Shown here: positions 1-12,000 of the stretch, piece after piece
Position numbering within the stretch: position 1 is the stretch's first letter
How the letters are laid out: every line of letters starts with the position of its first letter
Source of the DNA: Macrostomum hystrix
Taxonomy: Eukaryota > Platyhelminthes > Macrostomidae
Direction of reading: 5' to 3'
NCBI GenBank assembly: GCA_950097015.1
Contig: CATNEN010000038.1
Coordinates: 10,283,501 to 10,347,500 of the forward strand
DNA length: 64,000 nt
Notes under the pieces: generated by a model
The model's input: the letters and a program-made list of their open reading frames with translations, nothing else
The model's database searches: none
Told to the model about the DNA's origin: nothing
Made by a program: the position numbers and the translations under genes

Positions 1-165
1 CTGGCAAATACATTTTGTATCAGCATCCTAGATAATTAGAGAGTAGTATATTTCTATTTATAATCTCGCACATTTCTTGAAGGAATCAACCACTACCACG
101 TTTCTCCAAAGCCCCACAGGCTTTAAGAGCGATACACTTTTGCAATATCTCTAATACTACTATTA

Positions 166-1330
166 TATTTGCAGGAGGACCTGGACATTGGAGTGCAGAC
201 ACTAAAAGACCTGGACATTGGAGTGCAGACGATGAAGGACCAGAAGATTGGAGTGCAGACGATGAAGGACCTGGAGATTAGAGTGCAGACACTGAAGGAC
301 AGACAGACTTAAGTGCAGACACTGGAGGACAGACAGACTGACTGTGAGTGCAGAAACTGAAGGACAGACAAACTGACTGTGAGTGCAGACACTGAAGGAC
401 AGACAGACTGACTGTGAGTGCAGACACTGAAGGACAGACAGACTGACTGTGAGTGCAGACACTGAAGGACAGACAGACTGACTGTGAGTGCAGACACTGA
501 AGGACAGACAGAGAGACTGTGAGTGCAGACACTGAAGGACAGACAGAGAGACTGTGAGTGCAGAAACTGAAGGACAGACAGACTGACTGTGAGTGCAGAC
601 ACTGAAGGACCTGGACATTGGAGCGCAGACACTGAAGGACCAGAAGATTGGAGTGCAGACGATGAAGGACCTGGAGATTAGAGTGCAGACACTGAAGGAC
701 AGACAGACAGACGTGAGTGCAGACACTGAAGGACAGACAGACTGACTGTGAGTGCAGATACTGAAGGACAGACAGACTGACTGAGTGCGGATACTGAAGG
801 ACAGACAGACTGACTGTGAGCGCAGACACTGAAGGACCCGCAGACAGACTGTGAGTGCAGACACTGAAGGACCAGAAGATTGGAGTGCAGACGATGAAGG
901 ACCTGGAGATTAGAGTGCAGGCACTGAAGGACAGACAGACAGACGTGAGTGCAGACACTGAAGGACAGACAGACTGACTGTGAGCGCAGACACTGAAGGA
1001 CCCGCAGACAGACTGTGAGTGCAGACACTGAAGGACCAGAAGATTGGAGTGCAGACGATGAAGGACCTGGAGATTAGAGTGCAGACACTGAAGGACAGAC
1101 AGACAGACGTGAGTGCAGACACTGAAGGACAGACAGACTGACTGTGAGTGCAGATACTGAAGGACAGACAGACTGACTGAGTGCGGATACTGAAGGACAG
1201 ACAGACTGACTGTGAGCGCAGACACTGAAGGACCCGCAGACAGACTGTGAGTGCAGACACTGAAGGACCAGAAGATTGGAGTGCAGACGATGAAGGACCT
1301 GGAGATTAGAGTGCAGGCACTGAAGGACGC
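166..1330. repeat. Minisatellite array A (GAGTGCAGACACTGAAGGAC core)
   Basis: Tandem units of about 20 to 36 bp share the core GAGTGCAGACACTGAAGGAC and alternate between two spacers, one CAGACAGACTGACTGT-like and one CTGGAGATTAGA-like. A block of roughly 350 bp (about 610-960) recurs at about 860-1310, so there is higher-order duplication. Long open frames on both strands come from the periodicity and are not genes. Confidence 0.93.
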
Positions 1331-1394
1331 ACATTCAAATACTGCACACGCTCTCACTGTGTCATGGGAGGTTGGCCCCCACGAGCCGAAAATT

Positions 1395-1522
1395 GTATGA
1401 CAAGCTTCGAAGACCTCTCCACGGCTGTACTCTAAAGTAACGTGGCCTCGCCGCGAAATCGAACTGTAGGGATCTTGGTGCGAGAAGCAAGCGCGTTAAC
1501 CGCTGTGCCACTCGCACTCGAA
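1395..1522 (-). mobile_element. tRNA-derived SINE, diverged copy
   Basis: Read on the minus strand, the element starts with a tRNA-like head: an A-box-like stretch TGGCACAGCGGTTAACGCG, a short arm, then a B-box-like AGTTCGATTTCGCGGC. Two better copies lie at about 6071-6265 and 43098-43258. The body past the head is diverged. It is too altered to be a working tRNA gene. Confidence 0.6.
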
Positions 1523-2365
1523 AAGTAATAAGGCATAAATCAAAATATTCATTTTAGCGATTGCTTCTTTAGTTCAAGATATCAGTTTAAGCAAAGCTGA
1601 ACTGTGTTTTTAAAGATCCATCTTACCAGGCAGTCACGAGCATCAAAGAGAAGAGGAAAGGGGAGGCGGAGAGCATAGTTTAGTGTGACGCACGAGCATC
1701 ATCCGTACAAAGGATTAAGCAGCTGCATCCGAAAATCAGAAGTAGGCTGCGGTATCTTTGCATAGGATGGAGCCTTTTCAAAAGGCGCATGAGCCAATTC
1801 AATGAAGGCTTGCCATTAAGAGCGCCACTAAAGTGGTCGTGGACTTTTACTCTTTGCATAGAAAAGAAGAGCTGGTTTAGTATAGTGGATGAAAAAAGTG
1901 CACAGAAATTGAAGTGTGGCGAATCTTGCACAAGCAAGGATAAAGTGGCCCCAGGGCAGTGTGCTGGTCGAGCAATCCTGCGGTTTGAGTAGCGCATCGT
2001 GATATTGTGGCTGGTGGACGAAATGCACTGGACTTTGACTCGTGAACACTGCTGCGAGTATTGAGTACACATAGCACCTGGGCGTTTCAATAGCTGCACC
2101 AAATTGTAGCTGTGGGAAATACCTATGAGCCTTTTGAGGGCGGCAATTGGGAACGGACGTGACGTCACTCTCGAATCGCGGCTGCACAAGCACATGCTGC
2201 AGTCTAAATTGTTCTCTGTAAATGTTTTAGTCCAGAGGTGTGAAGGCAGGCAAAAGTCACATGTTTTCACACGTGGCGGTCTTAAATTAATGTTTAATGT
2301 TTAACTTAAATTACAATGGGTGCTCAAATTAAACGCAAGTTGTTTTAAATAACTTGAACGCAGCT
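1523..2365. other. Unique stretch without a recognisable gene
   Basis: A 196-codon frame is open on the minus strand (1680-2270), but its translation has no domain, no splice context and low-complexity-free yet protein-unlike composition. A palindromic TGACGTCA (CRE-like) sits near 2158-2165. I see no supported gene. Confidence 0.4.
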
Positions 2366-2690
2366 TCTATCGAAAATGCCATAGACAATAAGCGATGCCA
2401 ATGAGAAAGACCCGGGTTTTCGTATTCTTTATTTGAATTTACGCTCGTAGCTTTCGTCGAAAATGCCATAGACAATAAGCGATGTCAGTGAGAAAGACTC
2501 GGGTTTTCGTATTCTTTATTTGAACTTACGCTCGTAGCTTTCGTCGAAAATGCCATAGACAATAAGCGATGTCAATGAGAAAGACTCGGGTTTTCGTATT
2601 CTTTATTTGAACTTACGCTCGTAGCTTTCGTCGAAAATGCCATAGACAATAAGCGATGTCAGTGAGAACAAATTTTGTGTTCTAGAATAG
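2366..2690. repeat. 87-bp tandem repeat, about 3.5 copies
   Basis: CGAAAATGCCATAGACAATA begins at 2371, 2458, 2545 and 2632, an exact 87-bp spacing. Units differ by a few substitutions, such as GATGTCAGTG against GATGTCAATG. Confidence 0.92.
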
Positions 2691-3110
2691 AAAGCAGTTT
2701 TTTTCTAACTGAGAATATAAAACGCAATATATATAGCTCGTATATGAGAGATATGAAGTTCAGAGTTCGGAGTGGGTTCTTGGGTACCACGAGATGCCCA
2801 GCAAAAATTTGGCTTGTTAATAATTAAAAACAAAGAGATCTGTGACACAAATGTAATTGGGCTGTGTGCTATCAGAAGGTATTATAAATTCACTCGATGA
2901 AATTTTCACAAACTTGTGAAGGTCGACACTGATGCTGAGAAATGTGTTTAAGAAAATCGAAAATGACTGCATTTCGTCCCAGTTAATCAGCTAAAAGAAT
3001 TGCAACAAGAAGTGAAGCACGTCGCACGCTCGGTCGAAACAAGTTGCAAAGTTAAGAAACAAGGCCATATTAATCTGAGATCATGTGATAAGGCCACTGT
3101 AGGATATGTA
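2691..3110. other. Unique AT-rich spacer
   Basis: No open frame, repeat or RNA gene could be supported here. Confidence 0.4.
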
Positions 3111-3715
3111 GATTAGATTGCAGACACTGAAGGACCCGGAGATTGGAGTGCAGACACTGAAGGACCCGGAGATTGGAGTGCAGACACTGAAGGACCCGGA
3201 GATTGGAGTGCAGACACTGAAGGACCCGGAGATTGGAGTGCAGACACTGAAGGACCCGGAGATTGGAGTGCAGACACTGAAGGACCCGGAGATTGGAGTG
3301 CAGACACTGAAGGACCCGGAGATTGGAGTGCAGACACTGAAGGACCCGGAGATTGGAGTGCAGACACTGAAGGACCCGGAGATTGGAGTGCAGACACTGA
3401 AGGACCCGGAGATTGGAGTGCAGACACTGAAGGACCCGGAGATTGGAGTGCAGACACTGAAGGACCCGGAGATTGGAGTGCAGACACTGAAGGACCCGGA
3501 GATTGGAGTGCAGACACTGAAGGACCCGGAGATTAGAGTGCAGACACTGAAGGACCTGGAGATTGGAGTGCTGACACTGAAGGACACGCAGACAGACTGT
3601 GACTGCAGACACTGAAGGACACGCAGACAGACTGTGAGTGCAGACACTAATGGACACGCAGACAGACTGTGAGTGCAGACACTGAAGGACAGACAGACAG
3701 ACTGTGAGTGCAGAC
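3111..3715. repeat. 30-bp minisatellite, related to array A
   Basis: About 14 nearly identical 30-bp units (GCAGACACTGAAGGACCCGG plus AGATTGGAGT) are followed by about five diverged units with CACGCAGACAGACTGTGA spacers. The unit shares its core with the array at 166-1330, so the two arrays have one origin. The 30-bp period keeps frames open on both strands; these are artefacts. Confidence 0.95.
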
Positions 3716-4930
3716 ACTATAGATTGTTGCTTTTGCCAGTTGTTTATCCCTACCAGAGACAAAAAGTGCTTGCCTAGCTTTTCTGTGACGAATGGTAAGC
3801 GACGTGGACTGGAACCATAGCAACTGTTAGAAACAAAGACAGACAAGTTGCAGAATTCGCTTTAATGAACCAAAGCGTCACGAAATTTTTAGAAAATTGC
3901 ATCGCAAAATCTCGCTGCTTAGTAACTGGAACGGTTTCAACTCCGGCAGTTGCGCGTTTTTGCCACACTGTCCCTTAGGCTTAGATACTGAAATCCAGAA
4001 ATAGAATCAAGTTCTGGCAGTATTAATTTGGTTAATAAAGCACCGCTGTGTTGACAAGCTTGCCTCAATTTTTTTTGTTAAAATCACTAACACAAGAAAA
4101 TCAACGCAAATAAACAAAATGAATTTTAGTTGAATTTATTATTAAAACAAATGAGAAAACTGAGCAAACTTTAGCGAGAGATAAAGAAAATGGAATACTT
4201 CTGTCCACTGAGCAAGGCTAACTTGGAGATAACAAAAAACTTGCTCTGAAATCTACTCTATTCGGCCGTTTCTTTCAATCAGAAAGATTAGACTGGTATC
4301 GACCATCATATCGACCAACAATGGCCAAAACAACTCACAGAATCACAAAACATCTGGTATTCGGGATATTTCGTTAGTTTCCTTTAGCGGATTCCGTAAT
4401 TGAGAAACTGCCGAAATGATCAGATAACAATAAGAATTAATTTTAATAAAAAAATATGCAAGTGGAATTTTACGGAAGACAATCAGGAATTGTAATATTA
4501 TTCTAATCTACGAATGATTAGCAACACGGAGTGGCGCGCACTTAAAAAATAGTACAAACGGAGCATCACAATGTATCATAGTTATTTATAGTTCATTCGG
4601 AAACAATTAGCCCGATAAAATGCTTGCCTGCGGTGGCTAAACCCTGGAAGCAACAGTTTTTCACCTAAAAATCGATAATATCAACAAAGGCGCAGCCAAT
4701 TAGAAAACAAAAGAGAGACTCATTTGAAGGAATTGGACGATGGAGAGTTGCTTTCGTCATGGCAATCTTTAACTTTAATAGATTTTCAACACCTTAGCGT
4801 GCTAACACAGCACGGCAATGGAAAATGAACATTTACAAATGAGCAGAAAGGATTTTAGGACGATATTTGTCCCTAACAATTGGTAGATTCAAGATCTGGG
4901 GAATCAGATTTGGAACTTTCTTTAAATAAA
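3716..4930. other. Unique AT-rich sequence, nothing recognised
   Basis: About 1.2 kb with short frames only, no splice-bounded GC-rich island and no tandem repeat. It lies downstream of the last exon of the minus-strand gene that ends at 5624. Confidence 0.4.
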
Positions 4931-4934
4931 TCAG

Positions 4935-5560
4935 ATGAATAGGAATCTTCCAAAACCAATCACATGGAACAGGAATCTTCCCAAACCAATCACATGGAAC
5001 AGGAATCTTCCCAAACCAATCACAAGGAACAGGAATCTTTCCAAACATATCACATGGAACAGGAATCTTCCCAAAAAACCTGATGGATCAGGAATCTTCC
5101 GAAATAAATCTAATAGATCAGGAATCTTCCCAAACTTTTCACATGGATCAGGAATTTTCCAAAAATGATGGATCAGGAATCTTTCATATTAAATCTATGG
5201 ATCAGGAATCTTCCAAAAATGTTTGATCAGAAATCTTCTAAAAAAATCTGACGGATCAGGAATCTTCCCAAATAAATCTGACGGATCAGGAATCTTCCCA
5301 AATAAATCTGACGGATCAGGAATCTTCCCAAATAAATCTGACGGATCAGGAATCTTCCCAAATAAATCTGACGGATCAGGAATCTTCCCAAATAAATATG
5401 ATGGATCAGGAATCTTCCCAAATAAATCTGACGGATCAGGAATCTTCCCAAATAAATCTGACGGATTAGGAATCTTCCCAAATAAATCTGACGGATCAGG
5501 AATCTTCCCAAATAAATCTGACGGATTAGGAATCTTCCCAAATAAATCAGTACCCTCTGC
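4935..5560. repeat. 27-30-bp minisatellite (GGATCAGGAATCTTCCCAAA)
   Basis: The left part has 27-bp units (AACAGGAATCTTCCCAAACC plus AATCACATGG) and the right part about eleven 30-bp units with GACGGATCAGGAATCTTCCC. The array ends about 65 bp past the stop codon of the minus-strand gene, so it may lie in its 3' region. Confidence 0.93.
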
Positions 5561-5623
5561 ACCCATGGCACCCTTACCCAATGGGCAGCAAGGGGATCAG
5601 GCTTGTGAGTAGGCAATATTCTA

Positions 5624-6062
5624 CTATCTGATTTCGTATCCCAGTCCGAAATGCCCCAGCTGGGGTTGCAGCAGCTCCAGCTGAGCCTTGAGCTGGGCAA
5701 CTTCGCACCGCAGGCCGGCTAGCAGACCCGGGTAGGAGCCGCACAGCTCGCAGACATCGACGGTGACGCCGTCGCCTGAGCAGTCGCCCTCGCCGTTATC
5801 CTCCTGGTTGGGCGTCGGCTCCTGCTCCGGCTGCTGATGTATTAGAAGCTGACGGCGAAGCCGCAGCAGCATCAGCTTGATGCCGGAAACTTCGTGCCAC
5901 AATTGGCGAACATCTAGCATCGGCGAATGCGGCCCGGCGACTGCTGCCGGCATGGCAACCGTTGCCACGGGTGAGGAAGCAGAGCGGTGCCGCTCCCAAA
6001 GGCGGGGAGGCGGTGGCGGCGGCTGATCGTTGCAGTCAGAGTCTGCGCCTGCGCTGTTGTCG
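5624..6062 (-). CDS. Unknown gene, last exon (leucine-rich C-terminus)
   Basis: Acceptor CCCTTTCAG, phase 2, matching the acidic-repeat exon, and 145 codons to a TAG at 5624-5626. It contains a proline run (DQPPPPPPRLW), a leucine-rich helix (SGIKLMLLRLRRQLL), an acidic stretch, a CELC motif, and a second helix (LRCEVAQLKAQLELL). The two helices look like a short coiled coil. Function unknown. Confidence 0.6.
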
Positions 6063-9000
6063 CTGAAAGGGAGTCGGTGGCAGAGCGGTTAACGCGTTTG
6101 CCTCTCGCACCAAGGTCCCTGAGCTCGATTCCGTGGCAAGGTCACAATATTTTGGGGCGCAGGCGTGGATAGAAGGCTTGGAGGCTTGGAGGCAATTTAC
6201 GCCCTTGAGGGCCAACTTCCAATGCACAGTGAAGTGTACACTGCCTGACGATGAGAAGTCAGGGCGGATGCACACACCTGTGTGATTACTATGGAGATAA
6301 AAAAATTTGGATTCTAGAAACAGTCTTTGGGGATATCTAAAGATGGGATTCTAGAAACAGTCTTTGGGGATAGCTATAGATGGGATTCTAGAAACAGTCT
6401 TTGGGGATAACTAGAGACGGGATTCTAGAAACAGTCTTTGGGGATAACTAGAGACGGGATACTAGAAACAGTCTTTGGGCATAACTAGAGATGGGATTCT
6501 AGAAACAGTCTTTGGGGATAACTAGAGATGGGATTCTAGAAACTGTCTTTGGGGATATCTAGAGATGGGATTATAGAAAGAGTCTTTGGGGATAACTAGA
6601 GATGGGATTCTAGAAACAGTCTTTGGGGATAACTAGAGATGGGATTCTAGAAACTGTCTTTGGGGATAACTAGAGATGGGATTCTAGAAACAGTCTTTGG
6701 GGATAACTAGAGATGGGATTCTAGAAACAGTCTTTGGGGATAACTAGAGATGGGATTCTAGAAACTGTCTTTGGGGATATCTAGAGATGGGATTCTAGAA
6801 ACAGTCTTTGGGGATAACTTGAGATGGGATTCTAGAAGCAGTCTTTGGGGATAACTAGAGATGGGATTATAGAAACAGTCTTTGGGGATAACTAGAGATG
6901 GGATTCTAGAAACAGTCTTTGGGGATAACTAGAGATGGGATTCTAGAAACTGTCTTTGGGGATAACTAGAGATGGGATTCTAGAAACAGTCTTTGGGGAT
7001 AACTAGAGATGGGATTCTAGAAACTGTCTTTGGGGATATCTAGAGATGGGATTCTAGAAACAGTCTTTGGGGATAACTTGAGATGGGATTCTAGAAGCAG
7101 TCTTTGGGGATAACTAGAGATGGGATTATAGAAACAGTCTTTGGGGATATCTATAGATGGGATTCTAGAAACAGTCTTTGGGGATATCTATAGATGGGAT
7201 TCTAGAAACAGTCTTTGGGGATATCTATAGATGGGATTCTAGAAACAGTCTTTGGGGATATCTAAAGATGGGATTCTAGAAACAGTCTTTGGGGATATCT
7301 AGAGATGGGATTCTAGAAACAGTCTTTGGGGATATCTACAGATGGGATTCTAGAAACAGTCTTCGGGGATAACTAGAGATGGGATTCTAGAATCAGTCTT
7401 ATGGGGATAACTAGAGATGGGATTCTAGAATCAGTCTTATAGGGATAACTAGAGATGGGATTCTAGAAAGTCTTTAGGGATAACTAAAGATGGGATTCTA
7501 GAAACAGTCTTTAGGGATAACCAGAGATGGGATTCTAGAAACAGTCTTCAGGGATAACCAGAGATGGGATTCTAGAAACAGTCTTCAGGGATAACGAGAG
7601 ATGGGATTCTAGAAAGTCTTTAGGGATAACTAGAGATGGGATTCTAGAATCAGTCTTCGGGGGATAATTAGAGATGGGATTCTAGAAACAGTCTTTGGGA
7701 ATAACTAAAGATGGGGTTATAGAAACAGTCTTTGGGAATAACTAGAGATGGGATTCTAGAAACAGTCTTTGGGAATAACTACAGATGGGGTTATAGAAAC
7801 AGTCTTTGAGAATAACTAGAGATGGGATTCTAGAAACAGTCTTTGGGAATAACTAGAGATGGGATTCTAGAAACAGTCTTTGGGGATAACTAAAGATGGG
7901 ATTATAGAAACAGTCTTTGGGAATAACTAGAGATGGGATTCTAGAAACAGTCTTTGGGAATAACTAGAGATGGGATTCTAGAAACAGTCTTTGGGGATAA
8001 CTAAAGATGGGATTATAGAAACAGTCTTTGGGAATAACTAGAGATGGGATTCTAGAAACAGTCTTTGGGAATAACTAGAGATGGGATTCTAGAAACAGTC
8101 TTTGGGAATAACTAGAGATGGGATTATAGAATCAGTCTTATAGGGATAACTAGAGATGGGATTCTAGAATCAGTCTTCGGGGGATAATTAGAGATGGGAT
8201 TCTAGAAACAGTCTTTGGGAATAACTAAAGATGGGGTTATAGAAACAGTCTTTGGGAATAACTAGAGATGGGATTCTAGAAACAGTCTTTGGGAATAACT
8301 ACAGATGGGGTTATAGAAACAGTCTTTGGGAATAACTAGAGATGGGATTCTAGAAACAGTCTTTGGGAATAACTACAGATGGGATTCTAGAAACAGTCTT
8401 CGGGGATAACTAGAGATGGGATTCTAGAATCAGTCTTATGGGGATAACTAGAGATGGGATTCTAGAATCAGTCTTATGGGGATAACTAGAGATGGGATTC
8501 TAGAATCAGTCTTATAGGGATAACTAGAGATGGGATTCTAGAATCAGTCTTATGGGGATAACTAGAGATGGGATTCTAGAATCAGTCTTATGGGGATAAC
8601 TAGAGATGGGATTCTAGAATCAGTCTTATAGGGATAACTAGAGATGGGATTCTAGAATCAGTCTTATGGGGATAACTAGAGATGGGATTCTAGAAACAGT
8701 CTTTGGGAATAACTAAAGATGGGGTTATAGAAACAGTCTTTGGGAATAACTAGAGATGGGATTCTAGAATCAGTCTTCGGGGGATAATTAGAGATGGGAT
8801 TCTAGAAACAGTCTTTGGGAATAACTACAGATGGGGTTATAGAAACAGTCTTTGGGAATAACTAGAGATGGGATTCTAGAAACAGTCTTTGGGAATAACT
8901 AGAGATGGGATTCTAGAATCAGTCTTATGGGGATAACTAGAGATGGGATTCTAGAATCAGTCTTATGGGGATAACTAGAGATGGGATTCTAGAATCAGTC

Positions 9001-12000
9001 TTATGGGGATAACTAGAGATGGGATTCTAGAATCAGTCTTATGGGGATAACTAGAGATGGGATTCTAGAAACTGTCTTTGGGGATATCTAGAGATGGGAT
9101 TCTAGAAACAGTCTTTGGGGATATCTAGAGATGGGATTCTAGAAACAGTCTTTGGGGATAACTAGAGATGGGATTCTAGAAACAGTTTTTGGGGTTAATT
9201 ATTCCAAAATAGGCAAAAATGATAGCCAACATGAATAAATGATGAAAATTTGCGAGCAGAAAAATTATTTGCGTGCAGACACCCCGACGAGAATAGTTGA
9301 ATATCTTGACGATGTTCTGTGATTCTAGAAGACGTTTCATCGGATAGAGCAGAAAATTTTAGCTCTGCATTTTGCATTTGTTTTGCATTTTCATCGCGAT
9401 TGGTTGAATATTTTGGGAGATACGCCATGTTGCAGGCGCGCAGTGGCAGGTAAATAGTGAGTGAGAAGCCTCAGAGGATGGCAGTGCAGGAAGCTGGACT
9501 GTCAGGTTGGATGGGACGAGGTCGAGTCGGTTGAGTCGTAAGCGAGCGGGTCAAAGCCTGGGCTTCTCACGTTACAGGATGTCAGGTGTAATGAAGAATT
9601 CCCAATAGTAGGGAGCGGGCGGTTTGGCAACAGAAAAACCCGGCGGATGTTCTGTTTGATCTCAGCTAACCAACTCAGTTGCTAAGCATTCCCGCGTGAT
9701 GAAATTAAATACCTTTAGGACTACAAAAATTATGTTAGAAAGATGACTTTTACACACTTAATACCCAAATATGTTTACAACAATACAGGCAAAAATGCTT
9801 TGCTCTTTGAATAGATAACATATAACCTACCATATTTCATATAGGCTATTACTATTAGATCAGTTAGCTCTGCTTTCATCATTTAGTTACTACTTACTAT
9901 TTGGCACTCCTCTCACCCTTTAGTTACTAGTTGGCACTCCTCTCACCCTTTAGTTACTAGTTGGCACTCCTCTCACCCTTTAGTTACTAGTTGGCACTCC
10001 TCTCACCCATTAGTTACTAGTTGGCACTCCTCTCACCCATTAGTTACTAGTTGGCACTCCTCTCACCCATTAGTTACTAGTTGGCACTCCTCTCACCCAT
10101 TAGTTACTAGTTGGCACTCCTCTCACCCATTAGTTAGTAGTTACTAGCTACTAATTGGCACTCCTCTCACCCTTTAGTTACTAGTTGGCACTCCTCTCAC
10201 CCTTTAGTTACTAGTTGGCACTCCTCTCACCCATTAGTTACTAGTTGGCACTCCTCTCACCCATTAGTTACTAGTTGGCACTCCTCTCACCCATTAGTTA
10301 CTAGTTGGCACTCCTCTCACCCATTAGTTACTAGTTGGCACTCCTCTCACCCATTAGTTAGTAGTTACTAGCTACTAATTGGCACTCCTCTCACCCTTTA
10401 GTTACTAGTTGGCACTCCTCTCACCCTTTAGTTACTAGTTGGCACTCCTCTCACCCATTAGTTACTAGTTGGCACTCCTCTCACCCATTAGTTAGTAGTT
10501 ACTAGCTACTAATTGGCACTCCTCTCACCCTTTAGTTACTAGTTGGCACTCCTCTCACCCTTTAGTTACTAGTTGGCACTCCTCTCACCCATTAGTTAGT
10601 AGTTACTAGCTACTAATTGGCACTCCTCTCACCCTTTAGTTACTAGTTGGCACTCCTCTCACCCTTTAGTTACTAGTTGGCACTCCTCTCACCCATTAGT
10701 TAGTAGTTACTAGCTACTAATTGGCACTCCTCTCACCCTTTAGTTACTAGTTGGCACTCCTCTCACCCTTTAGTTACTAGTTGGCACTCCTCTCACCCAT
10801 TAGTTAGTAGTTACTAGCTACTAATTGGCACTCCTCTCACCCTTTAGTTACTAGTTGGCACTCCTCTCACCCTTTAGTTACTAGTTGGCACTTCTCTCAA
10901 CCTATTGTTACTATCTGGCACTCCTCTCACCCATTAGTTAGTAGTTACTAGCTACTAATTGGAACTCCTCTCACCCTTTAGTTAGTAGTTACTAGCTACT
11001 AATTGGAACTCCTCTCACCCTTTAGTTAGTAGTTACTAGCTACTAATTGGCACTCCTCTCACCCTTTAGTTACTAGTTGGCACTCCTCTCACCCTTTAGT
11101 TACTAGTTGGCACTCCTCTCACCCTTTAGTTACTAGTTGGCACTCCTCTCACCCATTAGTTAGTAGTTACTAGCTACTAATTGGAACTCCTCTCACCCAT
11201 TAGTTAGTAGTTACTAGCTACTAATCGGCACTCCTCTCATTCCTCAGTTTGCAGAGCCGTGACTTTTGGACAGACTAAATTCTGCGAGCAAATAATATTA
11301 CACTCTAATGCTCACGAAAAGGTAAAAAAGAATTAGGGAATTCTGGCTAGTGAGTTGAGATAAGAGAGTGCGACTCGGTGATGGCAAATTAAATGACGGT
11401 AGCACTGAAATCTGATTGACGCGGCTATCAGTCGGTTTAAATCTAAATAGCTAGCTAAGGTCTCACACAGAAATTTCAATCGAATTCCAAGTATCAGTTC
11501 CTCAGCACTGCCGATGCACGTAGCGAAATTATACCAGATAAATATCCCAAAATTGGGCATAAGATCGGGGAAGTAACTAGGTTAGGGAGGGGCGGAGGAC
11601 GAGGAGAATTTAACTTTTTTTAATAAACAGATGGCGGAACTTTTAAGACCCTTGTCTGCTGTACGTGTTTAGTCTGACGGTCCTTAAAGGTATGTTGCTG
11701 TGCTCACTGCACTACTCACATCTCAGGCTAAGCACTGATGCTAATAAAATACATGATAGTGCATGAAATTTGAGTTTGAACGAAAAAAGATGCCGAAAGC
11801 ACAGATAGCGAGTGGAAGCAGGGTCGGAAGGTACAGTTTTGAGAGCGGAAGTAGGAGCGGAAGGTGCTGCTGAAGATTGGAAATAGGGGCGGAAGGTGCA
11901 GTTGAAGAACGGAATGTGCAGCTGAAGAGCGGAAGGTGCAGCTAAAGAGCGGATGGTGCTGCTGAAGAGCGGATGGTGCAGCTGAAGAGCGGAAGGTGCA

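Noticed and set aside
1680-2270. 196-codon minus frame as a gene
   Set aside because: No domain, no consistent composition, no splice or start context; likely chance in a GC-moderate stretch.
3118-3846. Long frames (up to 258 codons) on both strands over the 30-bp array
   Set aside because: Products of a period divisible by three; the peptides are pure repeats and no splice or start context supports them.
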